From Rhizopus arrhizus (lineage: Eukaryota > Mucoromycota > Mucoromycetes > Mucorales > Rhizopodaceae): a DNA stretch of 64,000 nt. Under the pieces are notes generated by a model that was not told the origin of the DNA, did no database searches, and saw nothing but the letters and a program-made list of their open reading frames with translations. The stretch covers positions 1,448,501-1,512,500 of the forward strand of contig JAKZZE010000005.1 of NCBI GenBank assembly GCA_024220505.1. The letters run 5' to 3'. Both the position numbers and the translations under genes were made by a program. Below are positions 43,874-56,323 of the stretch, piece after piece. Position 1 is the first letter of the stretch. Each line of letters begins with the position of its first letter.

Positions 43874-45309
43874 TTACTTTGTAACGAGTGGAATTGTATT
43901 GTCTGTTTGACTGTGTAAGCTAATGAATGTGTCCATCTCTCTTCTTGGTAAGGGCGATGTTCTCCTTATAAATAAGTATTGAATCTTTTTTAAAAAGGAA
44001 TTTTTTGATTCCTGATGCTGTTGACAACCACCATGACTACTACTATCACCAGCAGCAGTGTTCATCCCTTGCAATTCTTTTTCTTCTTTTTCAGTTAGCC
44101 AATGGGTACTCGAAATATCTTGTAACTCTTCTTCTTCTTCAGATAATAAAGTTGGATCTGATTTTGAACTGAGCAAGGCAACGCCATAAATCAAGACACC
44201 TATGCCTATAAATACAAGAGCAATAGCCCAAGAAGGATAATTGCCAACTTCATCCAGATAAATGATGGTATTCACTAGGCCTAAAGCAGTGTATGTACCA
44301 TAAAATACAGGAACAACTACCACAGAAGTATATAATTTAAGTGCTGTATTTAAGCAATAAACCTGCATGACGGCTGTAATAACTAGTGCTAATATAATGA
44401 ATCGACTCGTATTATCATTAAATTGGTTGACCTGTGATTGAAGTGAGAGTGTAAATAACTTTACTCTGGAAAAAAAAAAAGAAAATAAGCAAAAACAAGT
44501 ACATTCTTGATATATCAACTACCCGCTTTTAGCTAATAATAAAGTCTCACTCGCCAATAGACCACCTTCAACACTAAACATCAATCCGACCATACGCTTC
44601 ATTTTCTTTTGGTTCAGCATGAAATGCTTTGAATTTTTTGACCAAAGAGAAATAAACAAACCACCAAAAGTAAGGATATTTAATGCACTGAAATAAATGA
44701 TGAATATCGGTCGAACAAATAAAATCTTGAGACTTTCTAAAGAAAGTGATTCTTCGGCTATTGTATCTTTTAAGTAAATGCAGACATTATTATATCATTA
44801 GTTACGGTCTTGTCCATTGTACATGCCACCAAAGACAACGATCCAAATGACTGAAGCAACCACGACAAATGTACCTAGGACATCTTTTCGTGTGATCTTT
44901 GTACCAACCAATATTTTTGCAAATATAAAATTGAATATTAATGCAACACTGCCAAGTGGTGCAACCCACTGTGTTTTTAGATAATCTGTCGGTAGTCAAT
45001 ATACGGCTCCTGTCACATCCTCCTTTTTTTTTTCTTCTAATTTACTTAAAGCTATCGTGCTACCAATCAATTGACTTGCAATATAAGTGTATAAACCAAT
45101 ATGCCATAATGGTCTACTACAATCACCACGTTGGTTTTCTCTACTGGATTCTTTAACATGGTCCAATTTTAATATATTTAATCCAAGTGCATCCATAAAG
45201 GAAGCACCTATAGACAAGTATGAATAACACATTCCTTATTAAATATTCAAGTACCCAAGGAAACGAATACACCAATAACAAAACGTATAACATTATCTTC
45301 TGTTCCCAT
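43874..45309 (-). CDS. NIPA-like magnesium transporter (DUF803 family)
   Basis: Five exons (45255-45309, 45046-45207, 44806-44985, 44523-44766, 43874-44465) join to 1233 nt, 410 residues beginning MGTEDNVIRFVIGVFVSLG. It has about nine transmembrane helices. Family signature segments include GLYTYIASQLIGSTIALNYL, TQWVAPLGSVALIFNFIFAK, VVVPVFYGTYTALGLVNTII and WAIALVFIGIGVLIYGVALL. NIPA proteins move Mg2+ across the plasma or endosomal membrane in animals. The cytosolic tail is acidic and Ser-rich (LLSEEEEELQDISS). A possible alternative splice at the exon 2/3 border gives a stop, so the 60-nt intron model is preferred. Confidence 0.87.
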
Positions 45310-45624
45310 TTAATATCTATGTTCTATTCTATATAATATATATATACATATATTTCCTTGAGGGTATATAAAAAATAGTATGTACAAAAAAAGAGAAAGA
45401 AAGAAAAGAAATGAAAAAAAGAACTATAAAAAAAGGAGGAGGAAAGAGAAGGGGGTCTATAGCATGTACCAATGCATCAAGTAGGAACTAAATTTAGTTT
45501 ATTATTAAAATAAATATAAAAAATAGGAGGAAAGTATTATTGATTGAAACAAAAAGTATATAAAATAAGTGAATATATTATCGCGCAATTATGTATAAAA
45601 AGGTGCGTGAGGGAGGGAGGGGAA
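45310..45624. other. Upstream of the NIPA-like gene, 3' flank of the RhoGAP gene
   Basis: AT-rich, with TATA-like runs (about 45337-45352, TATATATATACATATAT) close to the NIPA-like start, purine-rich tracts (45385-45450) and GGGAGGGAGG at 45611. Both neighbouring genes are on the minus strand. No RNA or coding signal. Confidence 0.45.
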
Positions 45625-48600
45625 TTAATAACTAGAGTCATTTAGAGTCAAATCGTCTACTTCATCTTCATCTTCGTCTAATACAGGTGGACCTATAACA
45701 GAATATGAGTATTTAAAATAAGCTAGTCAAAAGCACTCACCATCCATGTTCTTTTCTAAATCTACAATAGCATTGGGTGCACCGTCCATATAATTCACAC
45801 TGTTGCGATTACTTCTACCATGCTCTTCTCTTACTAAACGCAGGGTCGTCTTTCGACTCAGACCAGTCGCAGGTGGAACAGCAACACTTTCTTCCTTGTC
45901 CTCAATCATCCTTGGTGCTGCATCCCCGTTCTCTGTTGTCCAAAAGATGTATTCAAATTCACTCATAAACAGATTGAAAATAGTTGCTGGGATACCCAAA
46001 GTAGGTGAAAACACAATACTCACATTACGCATCGTCATCTTGTTCACATCCGAGTGTTTGACAACACGGATCAAGTGTGCAGTTAATGCTCTGAGTAGTG
46101 TGTAATTGGCTAACGGAAGAAGAGAGACCAGACGACCCAATTCATTCACTCTGTCTTTGCGATCTAATAAATCTACATTCATTCATGTCGTTAGTTTGCA
46201 ATTGAAAGTTTGCATATAGTTTTGTATATACCAATAACGTGTAAAAAGTCCATTCGATGTTCTCTTGTGAGCACACTTGTTGGAAGCTCACGTAACCACA
46301 TCTTTAATAACCCTGCTACCACATGCACATCATATTCATTTTTTGCAGCCAACAAATTCACATCTCCTTCTTGATTGAACTGCTCCTTTAATGCCTTCAT
46401 AGTTGAGTTACTACCACTCAATCGATAAAGGCCTTCCTCTAAGACAGCATCTTTGGCATCCAAATACTCTATACAACGAAATACCACAGCGGGCAATTCG
46501 TAACCTTCACTAATTCTTGATAAACGTACAGCTTCATCTAGGGCAACACCAAACACCTGTTTTGTAGGCTTAGTCTCTTCTTGTTTGGCCTTTTGCCTCT
46601 CGGCTTGTTCATGAGATGAGCGAGATAAAAAGCCTCTTAAGCCACCACTTGAAGTATTTGTGGATGAGCTAGTACTGTTGCTCATGGACGCCTTGGTATC
46701 TGATTCAGTAGAAAACTTAGGTAACTGCTGCAAGTCACTGGTGTTGCTACTGCTGCTAAACATCTTTTTGCCCCAAAATGTCATACGATGAGCCTTGTTT
46801 CTTGCCTTCTTTTCTTGGTCAGCATCGTCTACGGTACTTGTGATGATCGTAGGTGAGGCTGCTCTCTGAGGCCTTGATTGTTGGTGATAATCAAAGGGGC
46901 TTGGCTGTTCAGAAACTAGATTGCCCATTGAGCTACGGCGTACAATAGGTGGACGGGGCGCGTGCAGGCCTCGATTGGTTTGGTCTAAACTTGCCCTAGG
47001 TATATCTCCACCATTCAAAGTCAACGAATCAGAGCTTTCACTCGAGATCGAAGGTGTAGGATGACCTGAAGGAATGGCTAAATTAGAATCTTCAACATTG
47101 ACAGAGGGTACCATCGCATTGAATTTTTCTATATCGGCTGCATTTTCTAGTTTGACTTGACTCATCGGTTGTGCCGAAATGGCTCGAATCTCTCCCTTGG
47201 ACAACTTGCGAGGTTTTTCTCCAGACTTTTTGCTCTTTTTCTTGTCGTCATCCTCCATTTGGATGTTTTGCAAGAGAGCATGGACCCATTCATCGCGCTC
47301 GTCATCTGAACTGGCACAGAGAATATGGCGAGCATAGTGCGAAGAACCCGTCTTGCGCTGTTCGACGATCAAGAAGGCGTGGCGGTAGATACTATTGTAT
47401 TCTTCTACTGCAGGTGTCGAGCCAGGCATCTGTCGGCCAATCTGAGCGTTTGTTAATCGAATCGAACCAAGTTGATTTCCTTCTTTCTAATATTTCTTTA
47501 TTGTTAATCATCCAAGCACAAAATAACGAGTAACTTACAGATTCGTAATAATCAAGTGTATAATCATTCAACACAAAGTATCGAGTCTTCCAGCCACCAA
47601 AATTCTTTCCTCGTTTTGTCAAGTAACCTTCCTTTTGTCCAGATGGTTGATGATTTGTGGTATCCAAAATACCCGTGCTTAAAAATTCACAGATATCTGA
47701 GGTATCTTCCAAAGGTAAGGAGATGATATGCTGTAGATACTGTTCCAATGCGATCTATGGAAAACATAAGCACATACACATAACAAAAGAACCTGTGTGC
47801 GTCTATACCTTTCTTTGATCTACTTTACTAGGCGCGTTATTTGAGAATAATGCCTTATCAGGTAATTTACCCATCCTTGCCGTCATGGATCGATTATTCA
47901 ATTGTGCTTTCAATTTAGAATCCAAGGTCAAAAAGTCTGAATAAAGTTTTTCAACTCTCCATTTCTCTTCAAACTCATCATGATGAGAGCCAATGGAAAG
48001 AATAAATGATACTACTTCTTTCCCTTTGTCATTGGGTTTAATTGTAGATCCGACTACCTTGATGTGCAAATTGGCCATGTTTCCCATAAAATTATCTTCA
48101 GTTGATTTTTCCTGATGATAAGTCAAGTTGGGTGATGACATATTTTTAATAGCCTGATGGATCTCATTTCTATTCAAAAATGCACTTTCTCGCTTAGTAG
48201 GACGACCTCGAACAACAGGAGAAGGAAGTGGAGGAGAGGCAGGAGGCATAGCAGATTCTCGACGACGTGATTTATTATCGAGCGAAGAAGACGATTTACT
48301 AGCTGTCGGGACAACCACAGGACTCTTGGCGGGAAGAGGTGCGCTATCCTTTCGTACAGGTCCAGGTGCGGGTGAAGCAGGTGTTGAGAGATCTTCTTCC
48401 ATAACATCGTTTTTTTCTTTGAGTGGACGATAAGGTGAACGAGGTGGTGGCATGGGGCTTAAAGGTAATTCGACATCGCTTGGTGTAGACAAATTATCAT
48501 CTGCCTCTGCAATCTCTTGAAGTGTTTGAGGTGAGATGAGTAACGACGTCACTCGTTGCTTACGAGTGATTTCTTTTTCGAGTGAGGTTACTTTATCCAC

Positions 48601-48747
48601 AAGTCCATCACGGTCAGCTGAAAGTCGTGCATTCTCTTTTTGAAGATTTTGAATCATAACTCGTTGTTTTTCAATAATCTTCCAGAGCTGATCGTTCTGT
48701 GAACGTAAATGAGTAATCTCATCTTGACCAAAGTTTACTGAAGACAT
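45625..48747 (-). CDS. Rho GTPase-activating protein with PX, PH and RhoGAP domains (Bem3-type)
   Basis: Five exons (47809-48747, 47539-47754, 46232-47486, 45741-46172, 45625-45692) join to 2910 nt, 969 residues. A short coiled coil (NDQLWKIIEKQRVMIQNLQK) is followed by a Pro/Ser-rich linker, a PX domain (LHIKVVGSTIKPNDK, then FILSIGSHHDEFEEKWRVEK, YSDFLTLDSKLKAQL), a PH domain (KEGYLTKRGKNFGGWKTRYF...ERDEWVHALL), a low-complexity linker and RhoGAP. The arginine finger is in LEEGLYRLSGSNSTM, and the binding motif in LLKMWLRELPTSVLT and RNVSIVFSPTLGI. This layout is that of yeast Bem3, a Cdc42 GAP at sites of polarised growth. The catalytic Arg is present. Confidence 0.93.
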
Positions 48748-50530
48748 TAAATTTTAAAAGAGTGGAAGGGGTTGAAAGAAAGTTGGAGAAATAAAAAAAA
48801 AGTCTCTATTAGATTATAAAAGAAATATTAAAAAAAGGGTATAGAATAAAAAAAAAAAAGTCCTAAATTTTTGTAAACCGTATAGAAAAAGGAGAGAGGG
48901 AAAAAAAAAGAGGACCTTGGGAGATTTTTTAAAGGAGCTAAAAAGAGAGATATAAATATAAAAAAGGGCGGGTATTTTATATTTAACAATAAAAAAGGGG
49001 AGAGAGAGAGAGAGAGAGAGAGAGAGTAAAAAAAGAGTATGTAAAATAAGATGTGATACAAATGACAAGATCAATGTTATACGAAGCCGGACTTTTTGCT
49101 TTATAAAGGAAAATAACGAAAGAAAAAGAGATCAATTAGGAGAGGGTCTGTCCTTGAAGTTTTTTTTTGGTCTTTGCCCGTGCTTATCTTTTTTTTTTTT
49201 TTTTTTTTCCTTGGGCATTTTTTGGGATTTTGGGAGGAGAAAAATGTTTATAAGCTTTTGTTTGTATTAATTACATAGCTTATTATTTTAAAATGTTACA
49301 AGCTAATTGGGCTTTTTTTTAATTAAGCAAATAAAAAACATGATGTTCAGGTACAACTTGTGAAAAAATTAATGTTGTACAAAATGTTTTTTATAGAACA
49401 CAAAAGAAAGGGTCAATGACACACAAAGTTTTTTTTTTTTTTTTCCTTTCAATCTCTTTCATTTTCCATTCGGATCGGGAAACTTTATTCTTACCAACGC
49501 TTTACAAACCCATCTAGTTTATTGTTGCTCTTGTAACACATACGCATCATTGTTTCATTTTTCAATAGAAGTCAAAAAGTGAAAAGAGCTTATGTCTATT
49601 CCTTATTTGTACTGGTATTTTAATTATGAATCAATCTATTTGACGTGCAATGTTTCTTTTAGGAGTCAAATGCCCTGTGAATACAAATAGTAAATAACAC
49701 TGAGAGGATTACATATTCGCACACACATGTCCAGATTGTATAAATAGACAAAAAAAAAAGCACATATTATGATAATACAGACACGCCTCTATAAATAAAA
49801 TAAAGTAAAATGAAAAAAAAAATAAAAAAATAGCCCATTTGCTGGTTTTAAACCTGCAGGAGTTTTGATCGTATTCATGCGTGTACCTGCCATTTTGAAA
49901 TACTGCATAAACTTTTACGTTTCTCTTTATATGCGGAAAGTTTAAAAAACGATATGAGCTGCCTAAAGCATGGACTGACAGGACATGGAATGAAAAACAA
50001 GGGCCATAGACAGCCTATTTATAAAAACAGGCACCAATAGGCTTAACTATTATGATACAAAAATGAATAAATTTAAAAGTATCAAATCCCAATTTCCTGT
50101 TTTTGTTGTAAACAATGCATCATCGCAATTGAATAGCTTATTATAAAGGGAAATAAAATATATTCCTAAATATAGAAAATCAAAAAGTAAACTTCAAATG
50201 GGATACCCAAACCTCCTTTTTTACAAGGGCGACATACAAACTAATATGAACAAGTTACTTGATCTTTTATCAATAAAGCTAAAATTGACACCCCACATCT
50301 TTGTCTTGTCTGACTGAAAATCTCTAGCTCCCAAATGAAAAACAAAAAAAAAAAAAAAAAAAAAAAAAAATGACGGTTATTTTATACTAGGAAAAGAACA
50401 GTTTATTAGGATATATTATTTGATGGTACACGAAAGACGCACATACCAACTACTATAGGCTAACCATCGATGGTTGCATTTTGGCCAATATGAGAAAAAT
50501 AGATTTGAATAAGTTTGCTAAACTTGGCAA
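48748..50530. other. No gene seen; RhoGAP upstream region and low-complexity spacer
   Basis: Near the RhoGAP start there are purine tracts including a GA run (49000-49026), then T runs (49191-49208, 49431-49442) and an A run (50343-50370). Hydrophobic open frames on the minus strand (48814-49074) are translations of these runs. No RNA gene seen. Confidence 0.5.
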
Positions 50531-50539
50531 AGCCTCAAT

Positions 50540-50960
50540 CAATAATCCTCTGAATACTTCAATCTTTGATGATGGCTGTGGAACTTACTGATTCTGACAA
50601 ACCACCATAGCATTCTTTTGCGTATGAGACTAGAAAGACAGCAGTGGGTGTACCTATAATGTAAACAAGTTGAAAACTGTATCCTCCTGTTACAAAATTG
50701 ATACGAATCGATTCATTGTTACTACTGCCATCACCAGAAGCATCAAAGCCCAACGGATTGAACCTCTAAAGCTTTCAACCATGTATGTCAATAGCCAGAA
50801 TGGGAAGGCTGTGGATATCTCTCATGTATTTGTCATCATCTATTCCATGAAACTAATTTTTCTTTGGTGTCACTCAAGATTAAACCAGGAGTGTAAGGCT
50901 ATCAAAAGACAAGTTCAGGAATTAAGCCTTACTCTGCCATGAAAAATAAAGTTAGGCTAT
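50540..50960 (-). pseudogene. Unidentified gene relic
   Basis: On the minus strand, NPLGFDASGDGSSNNESIRI, then FQLVYIIGTPTAVFLVSYAK and CYGGLSESVSSTAII read like one protein with SLPILAIDIHG just upstream in another frame. Codon use and motif order look protein-like, but stops and frame changes are frequent and I do not recognise the family. It may be one more repeat-family relic. Confidence 0.3.
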
Positions 50961-51740
50961 AAACGCCCAGATCACTGTTGGTTAAACTTGGCTAACTCAA
51001 GTAAAGGATGCGCTCGAGTTGTATGATACTGAGATCAGTGGCATCAAGGATGCTCTGGTTTAAATTGTCGCAGCTTTTGGTCGTTTACAGTGATATTACC
51101 TCACATGATGAATCAAAATCAAAGATTCCACCGGTAGATGTGTAGGAGTTAATCCGGTATAATGGATGAAAAATGTATTATTTTGATTCATTCTATGAGT
51201 TGAAGAAACTGTTTCTTTGAAAAATCTGAATTGACAACGTAAGTTATAGAACATCTAGCAATTTTGTACCTTTAATACCTAATGTGACTTCAAATACATG
51301 AGGTGATGTCCCAATTAGAATATCAGATAAATAATAGGTAACTTCAGTAAGCATGGCCATTTTATTAGCAGACCTATCTCTTCACACAGATTTAATATCT
51401 TTCTATAAATGGGTAACTTGAAAAATGCTGGTTTTGGAGTACTTAAAATGGTTAGCGTAAATAAAAAAAAAGTGCAATAAATGAAGAAACATTTCGTTGC
51501 AAAAGATATGAATATACGAATACAAACAACAACAAAAAAAAAAGTATTTATAATCTATTGTTGTACACAGATCATTAGAATTATAATTTTATGTATCTTC
51601 AGCATGCATTATTCAGTTTGTACAGTAACAGTTTTTAAGCCTTATTTACGATTGTGCAAGGAAAAAAAAAGGATTTAAATAACCTATTGTATTCAAAGTG
51701 AGGACATAGGCTTCCTTGTTTATTATTTTTTATATGGTTT
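50961..51740. other. No gene seen
   Basis: AT-rich spacer that may carry further decayed sequence of the relic at 50540-50960. It ends in the 3' flank of the epsin gene. Confidence 0.4.
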
Positions 51741-53471
51741 CTAAAACAGCAAATCATCAAAAGCGGATGATTGTTTAGTTTGTTGTTGTTGTTGTTGCTG
51801 CTGAGTGTTTTTAGTGTTTGAGTTTGCCCAATTATTCCAATCTGTGTTGGCATTAGAATTTTTTAAGGCGTTCATAGAGGGCCCTGTAGAAGCAGGCCTT
51901 ACTGGCTCTGCCTTCTTGCCTAATGAATCTAAGCTGACAAAGGAGGAAGCTTGTGACCATATGCCGCCAATAGGAGTGTTGCTTCCAGAAGAATTGTTTT
52001 CTTGTTTAACTGACTGTTTGGCATTGTTGGCTGCGAATGGATCAAATGAAGTAGGTTGAGACATAACTAAGCCTGAGGTTTGTGGTCGTGGCTGTTGAGG
52101 TGCAGAAGGTGTAGTTATAACATCGTCACCTAAAAGATCAAAGATATCCTTTGATTTCTTTGCAGGTGCAGGAGTGGTAGTAATAAAAGAACTGGTAACG
52201 GCAGAATTGGCAGGAGGTGCACTCTGGAAATCATCAAAATCATCTATTAACAAAAGTAAATTGAGTTGACATAAAGAAAATATATAGTTTGAATATTACC
52301 ATCACCATTTCCAGTAGCAAAGTCTCCCCACTCATCTTCATTGGTATTACTTTGCTTGGTAGCAGGTTCATCAAAATCAAATAAATCTTTTGCTGTTGTC
52401 GTTGTTGGTTTTGGTTTTGATTCGGGTTTCGAGCTGGGTTCTGTTTGCGCGGTTTCCCTAGCAGGAGGAAGGTCATCATACTTGCCAGTACTGTAATTAT
52501 CGTACATGTCATCACCACCCATGCTTTCTGAGCCAAATCCTTCAAATCTTGAACTACCGTAGCCTCCTCCACTGTAGCTTCCACTACCACTGTAGCTTCC
52601 ACCACCACCATAACCTCCACTTGAAGAATACATCATTCCACCATCGGAACCAACTCCAGTATACTTGTTCTTGTTCTTTTTGGCCTTTGTACGTTCTTCT
52701 TTGATAGCATCCGTATTATTTAATAATTCGGCTAATTCCTTAGCTCGATTGCGTACTGTATTTAAAAAAGTTAACTACACCTCTCTCTCCTTCTCTTGTT
52801 TTAATATATATCCTTTTGTACCATTCAATCCTTGATCTTTTCCCTTTTCGTCAATATAATGAAAGTTTTTCATCATTTTAATCATTGAGATATGTGATCT
52901 AGCATCATCTACCACTCGTTCGGAACCATTCTTAACAAGATATTCCAACAAGACAAGTGACTGTGTATAAACAAGTAAAAAGTTAGCAAGCGGCAAACGA
53001 GTTATTCCATCCACATAAGTAGCTATACTTTGTAAATTTGTCTCCACTGTTTTGCTTCTTTTTCTGTGAATCGTTTATAAATCGTAGGCATGATTTCATT
53101 AAAGTACTGACTATGAATAAGCTTTAGTTATCAGTATTTTTCTTTCTACGTTTGACATATTTACTAATTATAAGTTCCTTGAGCAATTTCCTGCATCAAG
53201 GTGCTTGAGGCGCCCCAAGCTTCGTTATTAGTAGCCTCATGGACCTTGGCTTCCATCTCTGTGTAATTAAGTACAACATTTTTTCTATTAAGAATATGTT
53301 ATTTTGTTATGCCGCCCTTTTACACTTCTTCTTTTACACTTTATTAATGACATCCTATTGATAAAATGAACACATCAATTCTACATCTCTAAAGTATGTA
53401 TGTATATATTATTTTACTCTCACTTCCCATAAATCGGGAATAGCTAAATTCAAGTTTGAAAATGAATTCAT
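51741..53471 (-). CDS. Epsin (ENTH-domain endocytic adaptor, Ent1/2-like)
   Basis: Seven exons (53418-53471, 53338-53354, 53165-53284, 53029-53110, 52822-52960, 52300-52755, 51741-52243) join to 1371 nt, 456 residues. The second exon is only 17 nt. The ENTH domain reads LPDLWEVRD-like start, NVVLNYTEMEAKVHEATNNE, WGASSTLMQEIAQGTYNY, FNEIMPTIYKRFTEKEAKQW, SLVLLEYLVKNGSERVVDDA and RNRAKELAELLNN. A Gly/Ser/Tyr-rich stretch (YSSSGGYGGGGSYSGSGSYS), acidic DLFDFDEP and DEWGDF motifs, a DPF motif (TSFDPFAAN) and a poly-Gln tract follow. Epsins bind PtdIns(4,5)P2 and clathrin/AP2 during endocytosis; yeast epsin ENTH domains also bind Cdc42 GAPs. Confidence 0.93.
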
Positions 53472-53734
53472 TTTATTGCTTTGCACTCTCAGGAAAAAGA
53501 AAGGAGATGATTGAAGAGGTGAATTCACTCTAAGCATCTTCCCTTGAGACACCCTTTATTAATTTCAAATTCCGAGCTTGATAACAGAAAATGGTACAAG
53601 GCAGATTTTAATGATTAAAAATATGAATTTGTTTATGACATAATATGTATATAAAACAAGAAGAATACAAAAGAAAGGAAAGGAATGGGTTGATTGGGTG
53701 TAATACATTAAAGCACAGATATAAAACCAAGTAA

Positions 53735-56323
53735 TCAATATTCATCCTCTGTTTTAGGACAATGATCCATCATAGCTGAACCTCTCCAATTACCTTGTTC
53801 ACTTATCAAAACTGAGTTATCTGATTTCTTCCTTGGCTTGAGATAATTGGCATCTGCCCAGTCTTTAATAGCATCCAGCATTGTCATGATTTTCTCTTCA
53901 TTACCGCCAAACACATCTATATCGTCCTTTATTAGCCAGACGTTATTTTATGCAAAAGTGCTATTACCTTTAATTGTATAGCGTCCATCTACATCAACAC
54001 CTTCTCTGCCCATAAATTTAAAAGCAGCAACAATATTATCAAGCATCATCACACTAACTGATCCATTCTTTTGTACCGGTGGCCTTCGGACTGTTTTTTG
54101 ACTGATGGCTTCTAATAACAAAATGAGTGCGTCCCCGTTTCTAAAGGCACTTGCGAGATCAACCACTTTCTTTCCAGGAGGTAAATAAGAATTGGCCCAC
54201 CGAATATATTGTGTTACATCCCATTGGCCTTCTTGTTCTTCTTCTTCTTCTTCTTCTTCTTCAGAGATGGTTGAAGTCATACTTTGATGTGAACTACTCA
54301 AGGGTAAACTGCGATGCTGGGGATCAATTAAATCTTCTTCTTCTTCAAGTGCAAATTGATGTTGTTGCTGTTGATGTTGTTGAGTGGGTATATCTGGTAT
54401 TTCTTCCTCCTCCTCCTCTTCCTCTTCTTGTATAATATGATGCGTAATACCTGATTCACGCGTTTGTTTGATAGGATATTGTTGTTGTTGCTCTTCTTCT
54501 ACCACCATAGTCATTTTTGTATCATTATTTGATTTTGTTGGCTTTTGATACATAATGACAGAAGGCGGCCTTGGCCTCATACGACGAGCCACTTCAAGTG
54601 GAACAGTTGCAATTTGATTTGATGACATAACAGGTGCTATGCTTTATATAAATACTTGATGTATACTTGACATATAAAAATGATTACCTTTGAAATCTCT
54701 TACAATGGTTGTCTTCATTAGCATCTTTAACCAAATCCTCATAGATTCCTCAGAATCAGTATAAAAATAAAAGGTCCTTTCAAAATCATGTTGTGCTTTA
54801 AAGCAATATTTTCCAGCATGTATTGTTTCATCTACAATAATTCTATATCCACGTAAATTGATTATCCCCTTCATACGTACATCCTATACGACAACGTTAC
54901 GAATTTATTATACAATAAATCAATATGAGTTACCTTGGGACTTTTAAAATAAAACAGATTGGTTCCTTTTAACACAAACCAACGTTTATTCCAAGTCTTG
55001 TATTTATCACTTTGTTTATGTAACCAGCCTTCATGTTCTGGTGCTACAAATGATTCAGTGGTTGAGGCACGACCAGAAGATTCTTCAAAAGGCGATACAG
55101 ATAATTTGTGTGTATTTGCAGTTAACCTACGTATAATATATAAGATATATATATAAGCTATACAACATCTAAATTACGTGGATTGTCTTGATGGAGTTGA
55201 TTTTGAAGTAGTTAATTTAATACCAGAGCTATTTTGAGTAATCTACAAAGAAAAAGAGAGAAAGAGATTAAAGATAAATCTTATGCGCTAAACCATGTAT
55301 AACATACATCACTTATGGACCAATCATCTATAGTTGAATTTTTTTGAGATAAACTTCTGTTATGAAATGTTTTTGGATCTGGACTGAGATCTCTATGACT
55401 ACTGCTTTTATAACTTGCTCCCGAGGAAGAAACAGTGTTGTATGTATTAGACCTACTCACGCCTGAAGAACTAAGACTTTGTGGTGAAAGCGGTCTAGTC
55501 AAATGATTTGTTTCATTAGCATTGACAGGAGGTAAAGGTGCTTTTCTAGGAAATTGATAAAGTCCGTCCCCTTCATTGATTGTTGTTATTGTGCTTTGTG
55601 AATTGGATCGACGTAAACGAGTTGATAGTTTATTATTATTACTACTGCTATTAGAAATTGCACTTGTGGAGACTGAAGCATTAGGAACAGGTGGTAAATG
55701 AGTGTGAGGTTTTAGTTTCTACATGTAATAATAATAAGGAGACTTAATATATCGTATTTCAATTGTCACTCCTTACTTGTATACTAAACTCATCTTTTAA
55801 AGAAGTAATGGCCTGCATAATTTTATATCTTTTACCAAAAGTATTGATTCCTAATTCCTTTAATGCCTCAATGTTTAAATCCAGCAAGATATCACCCGTG
55901 ATTTCTTGATCAATAAAGTTATGAGCAATGGACTCAAATCCAACTGATTTTAACCATTGGGCTACTAGTTCACTATTCCAATGTTCCACTTTTGTTTGTA
56001 AACGAGTTGAGCTATCTTCAATTTCTTCTTCAACCGATGAATGAGTAGATAGATGTGGACTGGACATGTATTGTGGTGAGGTATAGTTCATAGGAAAGAG
56101 ACCTGTCTCGCCTTTAATATTTCGTCCCTAGTAAAATAAATTAAAATAAAAACCAGGTTTATACAAACAAAAGGTATTCATTTCATTTTATGTGTACCTG
56201 CCACCAACCATCAAGATATTTTTCATCTTTTTCTAATACTACAATAGGCTCACCAATTGAGAAATTTATCTCGTCTTCATTCTCTGCTTCAAAATTGTGA
56301 ACAGCATAAACAATGTTGCTCAT
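53735..56323 (-). CDS. Boi1/2-Pob1-like polarity protein, SH3-SAM-PH with an added CH domain
   Basis: Eight exons (56198-56323, 55777-56127, 55308-55718, 55178-55242, 54934-55126, 54688-54883, 53968-54636, 53735-53916) join to 2193 nt, 730 residues. SH3: YAVHNFEAENEDEINFSIGE, then YLDGWWQGRN and GETGLFPMNY. SAM: WNSELVAQWLKSVGFESIAH, ITGDILLDLNIEALKELGI. Ser-rich linker. PH: GWLHKQSDKYKTWNKRWFVL, NLFYFKSPKD, CFKAQHDFERTFYFYTDS. Then acidic and Gln-rich runs and a calponin-homology-like domain: QWDVTQYIRWANSYLPPGKK, AFRNGDALILLLEAIS, MMLDNIVAAFKFMGREGV, IKDVFGGNEEKIMTMLDAIK. SH3-SAM-PH is the Boi/Pob1 layout (Cdc42/formin-linked exocytosis). The C-terminal CH domain is unusual for it and is uninterrupted by any stop. 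Confidence 0.9.

Noticed and set aside
48814..49074. Overlapping Leu/Ser/Phe-rich frames upstream of the RhoGAP gene
   Set aside because: They are translations of purine/pyrimidine tracts and the GA run.
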